A stretch of DNA of 9,621 nt from Promethearchaeota archaeon (GTDB lineage: Archaea > Asgardarchaeota > Lokiarchaeia > Sigynarchaeales > SOKP01). The notes below the pieces were generated by a model. The model was not told where the DNA came from and ran no database searches. It saw only the letters and a list, made by a program, of their open reading frames with translations. Position 1 is the stretch's first letter, and every line of letters starts with the position of its first letter. The DNA lies in contig SDNN01000101.1 of the NCBI GenBank assembly GCA_004524425.1, positions 1 to 9,621 of the forward strand, in the 5' to 3' direction. The translations under genes were made by a program, and so were the position numbers. Below, one piece after another: positions 6,538-9,621 of this stretch.

Positions 6538-6545
6538 TAAAAAAA

Positions 6546-7679
6546 GTGAAATTAGGTACAATTAAAGGTATTGGAATAAAACTACATTTTTCTACAATAC
6601 TTATAGTGGGATTAGTAGGATTTTATGCGTCAGTTTTTTTCACGAGTCTCCAACCTGATGCTAGCTTTACAGATATCATCTTAGTAGCTATTGCTAATGG
6701 AATTATAATATTACTTTCTATTTTAATCCATGAATTAGCTCATTCTCTGATGGCAAATCGTTATGGATTAAAAGTCTCAGAAATTGAGCTATATCTATTT
6801 GGTGGAGTCTCAAAAATTGAAGAGGAACCACGTACCCCAAAAAGTGAATTCATCATTTCTGGTGTTGGTCCCTTAAGTTCCATCATTTTAGGAGCAATTT
6901 TCTTAACACTTTATGCATTCATGCCCTTTTCAATTCCCGCATGGATTGTAGTGACGCTCTTATATTCTGGCATTTCGAACATAGGACTTGGTTTTTTTAA
7001 TTTATTACCCGCTTTTCCCATGGATGGTGGTAGAGTCCTAAGAGCTTATCTTTGGCAAAGGAGAAGAAACATATTATCTGCGACGAAAACCGCATCGCGA
7101 ATTGGAAGCTTCATAGGTTATTCATTGATGATTTATGGATTTGCTCAGATTTTTCTGTTCGGTCTTTTCGGGGGATTCTGGTTGATTCTCATTGGTTCAT
7201 TCTTAAATAATTCGGCGAAAAAGTCATACATCCAGACAGTTAATGAGGTAACCCTTTCAAATATAAATATTAGGGATATCATGGGAGCTCCACAATTAAG
7301 CATTCCATACGATACTAACATTGATGAGGCCATTCGGAAATATTTCATGATTTATAAGAGAGTATATTTTCCGGTAAGTCAAGAAGGAAATATAATAGGC
7401 ATAATTCATTTGGAAGACTTGAAAAAAATTGCTGCTGAACAAAGACCTTATTTAAAAATCGGCGATTATTTGCGAAGTCTCTCTGAATTTCCATCTATTT
7501 ATTTAGAGAGCACGGGAAAGGATGCATTGAAAAAGTTAGTTGAGATGAAGACGCTACCTCACGTCGTAATCGTTAGAGAAGAAGATGACCATATTATAGG
7601 TTTTGTAGGAGAGCAAGATTTATATAATGCTATAAGATTTTGCCAAATGAATCCTGAATGTATTGCGGCCACTCAATAA
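6546..7679 (+). CDS. Site-2 protease (M50 family) with tandem CBS domains, 377 aa
   Basis: This is an intramembrane zinc metalloprotease that would cut membrane-bound substrates within the bilayer. Numbered from GTG 6546, the zinc site is HELAH (His62, Glu63, His66) in a hydrophobic helix, and the third ligand is Asp160 in the N-x-x-P-x-x-P-x-DGG motif (NLLPAFPMDGG, 152-162). The hydrophobic profile gives about six membrane segments in residues 13-221. Residues about 239-295 and 303-363 are two CBS domains, which bind adenosine nucleotides in related proteins and may regulate activity. The layout matches the group containing bacterial SpoIVFB and the Methanocaldococcus jannaschii S2P. Upstream of the GTG, an alternative TTG at 6513 would add 11 residues but lacks a ribosome binding site. 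No substrate, such as an anti-sigma-like or membrane-anchored regulator, lies next to it. It appears to be a single-gene unit. Confidence 0.93.
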   Translation: MKLGTIKGIGIKLHFSTILIVGLVGFYASVFFTSLQPDASFTDIILVAIANGIIILLSILIHELAHSLMANRYGLKVSEIELYLFGGVSKIEEEPRTPKSEFIISGVGPLSSIILGAIFLTLYAFMPFSIPAWIVVTLLYSGISNIGLGFFNLLPAFPMDGGRVLRAYLWQRRRNILSATKTASRIGSFIGYSLMIYGFAQIFLFGLFGGFWLILIGSFLNNSAKKSYIQTVNEVTLSNINIRDIMGAPQLSIPYDTNIDEAIRKYFMIYKRVYFPVSQEGNIIGIIHLEDLKKIAAEQRPYLKIGDYLRSLSEFPSIYLESTGKDALKKLVEMKTLPHVVIVREEDDHIIGFVGEQDLYNAIRFCQMNPECIAATQ

Positions 7680-7685
7680 TTAAAA

Positions 7686-7708
7686 TTTTTATTTTTCTAC
7701 TTATTTTT
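7686..7708 (+). terminator. T-tract terminator after the protease gene
   Basis: Three T5 tracts (7686-7690, 7692-7696, 7704-7708) begin 7 nt after the stop codon, as in archaeal U-tract termination. No hairpin precedes them. The 72-bp gap separates convergent genes. Confidence 0.5.
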
Positions 7709-7751
7709 ACTTAAATATTAAAAAGTTACTGCTATTATTCAAATAAGTGAT

Positions 7752-8288
7752 TTAAGGATTGGAATTATTATAGTAAAATTTTAACTCTTCTATGCATTTG
7801 TCTTTCTCATCATCATTTCCCAAGAAATTAATTTCAATTTTTTTAACGTTATCTCCGAGCAAATCATTTAACGCACACTCAAAGTAACCTTTATTAACCC
7901 TACATAAGCTTTTTCCGAACTGAAGTTTTGGCCGATGTTTGATGGGATTCCTAAGAAAACATCGATTTTCAATGACTAATCGCATCATTTCATCGTTTTC
8001 TTCAATATCTCGAATTTGGACTGAATAATACTCCTTCAATTCAGTAAGAAGAATGTTCATGGCTTCTAATATCTCGAATTTATCTTTATTATATTTTTCT
8101 TTAATTCTCTTTGCGATTGTTTCTCCAGGTCCTTTTCCGATTTGGTAGAGAAGGGAAAGCAAGCCGTTTCTACCGAACATGTCATATATTTTGTAGACTA
8201 ATGCTTCACAGATTATTTCAAAACCACTTAAGGAATTTAACTCATCGGGATTATTTTTAATATTTTCGTTTAATTCTTCTTTATTCAA
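7752..8288 (-). CDS. Putative V4R-like (4-vinyl reductase fold) protein, 178 aa
   Basis: A soluble protein with no membrane segment. Residues about 28-60 (IYDMFGRNGLLSLLYQIGKGPGE) resemble the N-terminal helices of V4R domains, with their R/G-rich helix and G-x-x-x-G-E. Residues 105-171 read strand ENRCFLR, then LCRVNKGYFECALNDLLGDNVKKIEINFLGNDDEKDKCIEELKF, which follows the V4R pattern of Cys, a G-x-x-x-x-x-L helix, a strand and a final Cys-containing strand. Cys110, Cys129, Cys138 and Cys165 could bind a metal or ligand, as V4R proteins are thought to do. V4R shares its fold with the TRAPP subunit Bet3. The start is TTG 8288: AGGA lies 7 nt upstream, an in-frame TAG lies just before it, and the first internal ATG is at residue 37. 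The gene is divergent from the SIR2 gene. Ligand and role are unknown; the family call rests on pattern only. Confidence 0.6.
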   Translation of the reverse strand: MNKEELNENIKNNPDELNSLSGFEIICEALVYKIYDMFGRNGLLSLLYQIGKGPGETIAKRIKEKYNKDKFEILEAMNILLTELKEYYSVQIRDIEENDEMMRLVIENRCFLRNPIKHRPKLQFGKSLCRVNKGYFECALNDLLGDNVKKIEINFLGNDDEKDKCIEELKFYYNNSNP

Positions 8289-8295
8289 GTTGGGT

Positions 8296-8299
8296 TCCT
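8296..8299 (-). promoter_or_regulatory. Ribosome binding site supporting a TTG start
   Basis: AGGA on the minus strand, 7 nt before TTG 8288. Together with the in-frame stop just upstream it supports TTG as the start of the V4R-like gene. Confidence 0.6.
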
Positions 8300-8323
8300 A
8301 CTTTTTTTATTTGAGACTTTTTT

Positions 8324-8341
8324 ACACTATATTCTTATATT
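8324..8341 (-). promoter_or_regulatory. TATA-like region of the V4R-like gene
   Basis: Two overlapping candidates lie here on the minus strand, AATATAAGA (8333-8341) and AATATAGTGT (8324-8333). Either would give a leader of about 15-22 nt including the AGGA site. Choosing between them is not possible from the sequence. Confidence 0.35.
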
Positions 8342-8410
8342 AATTAAAAAATATTAATTTTTTAAAAACTTATTTTTAAGCAAAATCCATTAATCCAAGA
8401 TAAAAAATAA

Positions 8411-8444
8411 TTTTAAATAGTTCACAAATATTTTCATAATATTC
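8411..8444 (+). promoter_or_regulatory. Possible promoter of the SIR2 gene
   Basis: TTTTAAATAG (8411-8420) and CATAATATTC (8435-8444) are both TATA-like. The second would give a leader of about 10 nt, the first about 34 nt. There is no clear ribosome binding site before ATG 8476. The surrounding AT-rich sequence makes the choice uncertain. Confidence 0.25.
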
Positions 8445-8475
8445 TTTCTAAAATTTAGTGCATTGCTAAGATAAG

Positions 8476-9621
8476 ATGAGTCATTATTCCATATTTGAAG
8501 ATTTTGATGGAAGTATAGAGGATTTATTCCTTCTAGGAGAAAAATATACATTTTTAGCCGGCGCAGGAATTTCAATGGATGCCCCTACAAACATGCCTTC
8601 AGCAAGGGATATCGTAAGGGATTTGTTGACCTATTGTGCGCCGCCAGAGGAAGTGAATAACTTACTCGGCTTAGACGGGTTAAGGTATGAATTAGTTGTA
8701 GAAAAGATCCAGGATATTCATGATGAGGATTTGAAATTCATGGATTATCTGGAAATCGTTGACCTTCCTAATTTAATTCATTTTTTTCTCGCACATTTGA
8801 TCAAGATGGGGCATCATGTTATTACCACAAATTTTGATTATTTAATTGAAAATGCCTTGATTGACATCCTTCCTGAAAATCTACATTTTAATATATATCC
8901 AATAATTACCAAGGAAGATTTCTTGTCCTTTCAAGACCCGGACATATTATTAAATGCGGGAAAATATCCCATCTTTAAAATTCATGGCTCAAAACGTAAT
9001 TTTATTACAGGACAGGACACTCAAGATTCGCTCATAACTACCATTAGCGCATTGGGAAGGGAGCGCGAAGAAGGAACTACCTTTGCCATTGAACCTTATA
9101 AAAAACCTGCAATTTATAACCTAATGAAAAATCGAACATTAATCGTGATGGGGTATTCAGGAAGCGATGATTTTGATATTGGTCCCATGTTAAAAGAACT
9201 TCCATTCCTCTCACGATTAATCTGGGTTGAACATACTAGTAGTGATCAAATTACAATAAGAAAAGTAAAGCCCAAAGGACCGATAGAAAATCAGAATCAA
9301 ATCTCAAAATTGCATGAAGCATTAGCTGAGATAAGATCGCAAGGAGATATTGAAGTTTTTTTGATCAATGTCCATACCAATATATTCATAAGAGACCATC
9401 TATGGAGCTTATTATTACCAAACACGTTATTCGACGAATCTAAGATCCTAAAATCTGACGGTGAAATACCAGATTTTGGTCAATGGATCCAACCGTTCTA
9501 TTCCAACATTTCTTTGATTGAAAAATATAGATTTGCGACCGATTTGTTTTATAATTTGAAAGATGTAAACGCAGCAACAAGATGTACTGACAAGGGTTTA
9601 GCATTAGCGAAACAAGAAGGA
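8476..9621 (+). CDS. SIR2-domain protein with probable C-terminal TPR region (3' end outside window)
   Basis: The frame runs without a stop from ATG 8476 to the right edge, 382 codons; an in-frame TAA lies two codons before the ATG. The first 240 residues carry the NAD-binding SIR2 motifs: AGAGIS (28-33), TTNFD (117-121) with Asn119, KIHGS (168-172) with His170, and GYSGSDDFDI (226-235). Asn and His are the residues needed for NAD cleavage in SIR2-type enzymes such as ThsA. No zinc-binding Cys quartet of sirtuin deacetylases is seen, which points to the SIR2-like NADase/defence branch rather than a deacetylase. After a middle segment (about 240-340), residues 345-382 look like a TPR-type helix pair (YRFATDLFYNL, AATRCTDKGLALAKQ), so a longer repeat region probably follows. 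The role could be defence-related NAD depletion or signalling, but the sensor part is missing. The gene is divergent from the V4R-like gene, 187 bp away. Confidence 0.85.
   Translation, partial: MSHYSIFEDFDGSIEDLFLLGEKYTFLAGAGISMDAPTNMPSARDIVRDLLTYCAPPEEVNNLLGLDGLRYELVVEKIQDIHDEDLKFMDYLEIVDLPNLIHFFLAHLIKMGHHVITTNFDYLIENALIDILPENLHFNIYPIITKEDFLSFQDPDILLNAGKYPIFKIHGSKRNFITGQDTQDSLITTISALGREREEGTTFAIEPYKKPAIYNLMKNRTLIVMGYSGSDDFDIGPMLKELPFLSRLIWVEHTSSDQITIRKVKPKGPIENQNQISKLHEALAEIRSQGDIEVFLINVHTNIFIRDHLWSLLLPNTLFDESKILKSDGEIPDFGQWIQPFYSNISLIEKYRFATDLFYNLKDVNAATRCTDKGLALAKQEG

Noticed and set aside
8390..8575. 61-codon minus-strand open frame across the start of the SIR2 gene
   Set aside because: It overlaps the AGAGIS-coding region antisense and the divergent promoter region, and its product is low-complexity.
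1..9621. tRNA, rRNA, CRISPR array, insertion sequence or integrase
   Set aside because: No cloverleaf, regularly spaced repeats, transposase motif or terminal inverted repeats were seen on reading both strands.

Overview
The window is strongly AT-rich and looks like a piece of an Asgard archaeal genome, most likely from the Lokiarchaeia or a close relative. This is inferred from gene content and promoter style, because no rRNA or other marker is present. Supporting observations are archaeal TATA-like boxes placed about 26-30 bp before probable transcription starts, AGGA/GAGG ribosome binding sites on some genes, GTG and TTG starts, U-run terminators without strong hairpins, and two tandem proteins with longin/roadblock-like domains.

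Layout. Positions 2-2547 (+) hold the tail of one gene and the whole of a second, 23 bp apart. Both encode proteins ending in a related longin/roadblock-like domain, and the complete one also has a longin-like N-terminal domain and a long TPR array. From 2632 to 6130 everything is on the minus strand: a four-helix membrane protein (2632-2958), a GNAT acetyltransferase (3091-3672), an enoyl-CoA hydratase with a zinc-ribbon tail (3788-4741) and a long-form 3-hydroxyacyl-CoA dehydrogenase (4955-6130). A 415-bp non-coding stretch separates these from a plus-strand site-2 protease with CBS domains (6546-7679). A V4R-like protein on the minus strand (7752-8288) is divergent from a SIR2-domain protein on the plus strand (8476 to the right edge, cut off), which begins to show TPR-type helices near the edge.

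How the genes work together. The dehydrogenase and hydratase catalyse consecutive steps of beta-oxidation or its reverse. They are transcribed in the order dehydrogenase then hydratase, each apparently from its own promoter. The two TPR/longin genes probably form an operon and are candidates for small-GTPase regulation or scaffolding, a function inferred from domain type only. The SIR2 protein keeps the Asn and His residues expected of an NAD-consuming enzyme and could be a defence effector, but its C-terminal part lies outside the window. The acetyltransferase, membrane protein, protease and V4R protein appear to be single-gene units.

No tRNA, rRNA, CRISPR array, insertion sequence or integrase was recognised. 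The most unusual items are the longin-TPR-longin architecture with its tandem paralogue, the zinc-ribbon extension of the hydratase, and the SIR2-TPR protein.
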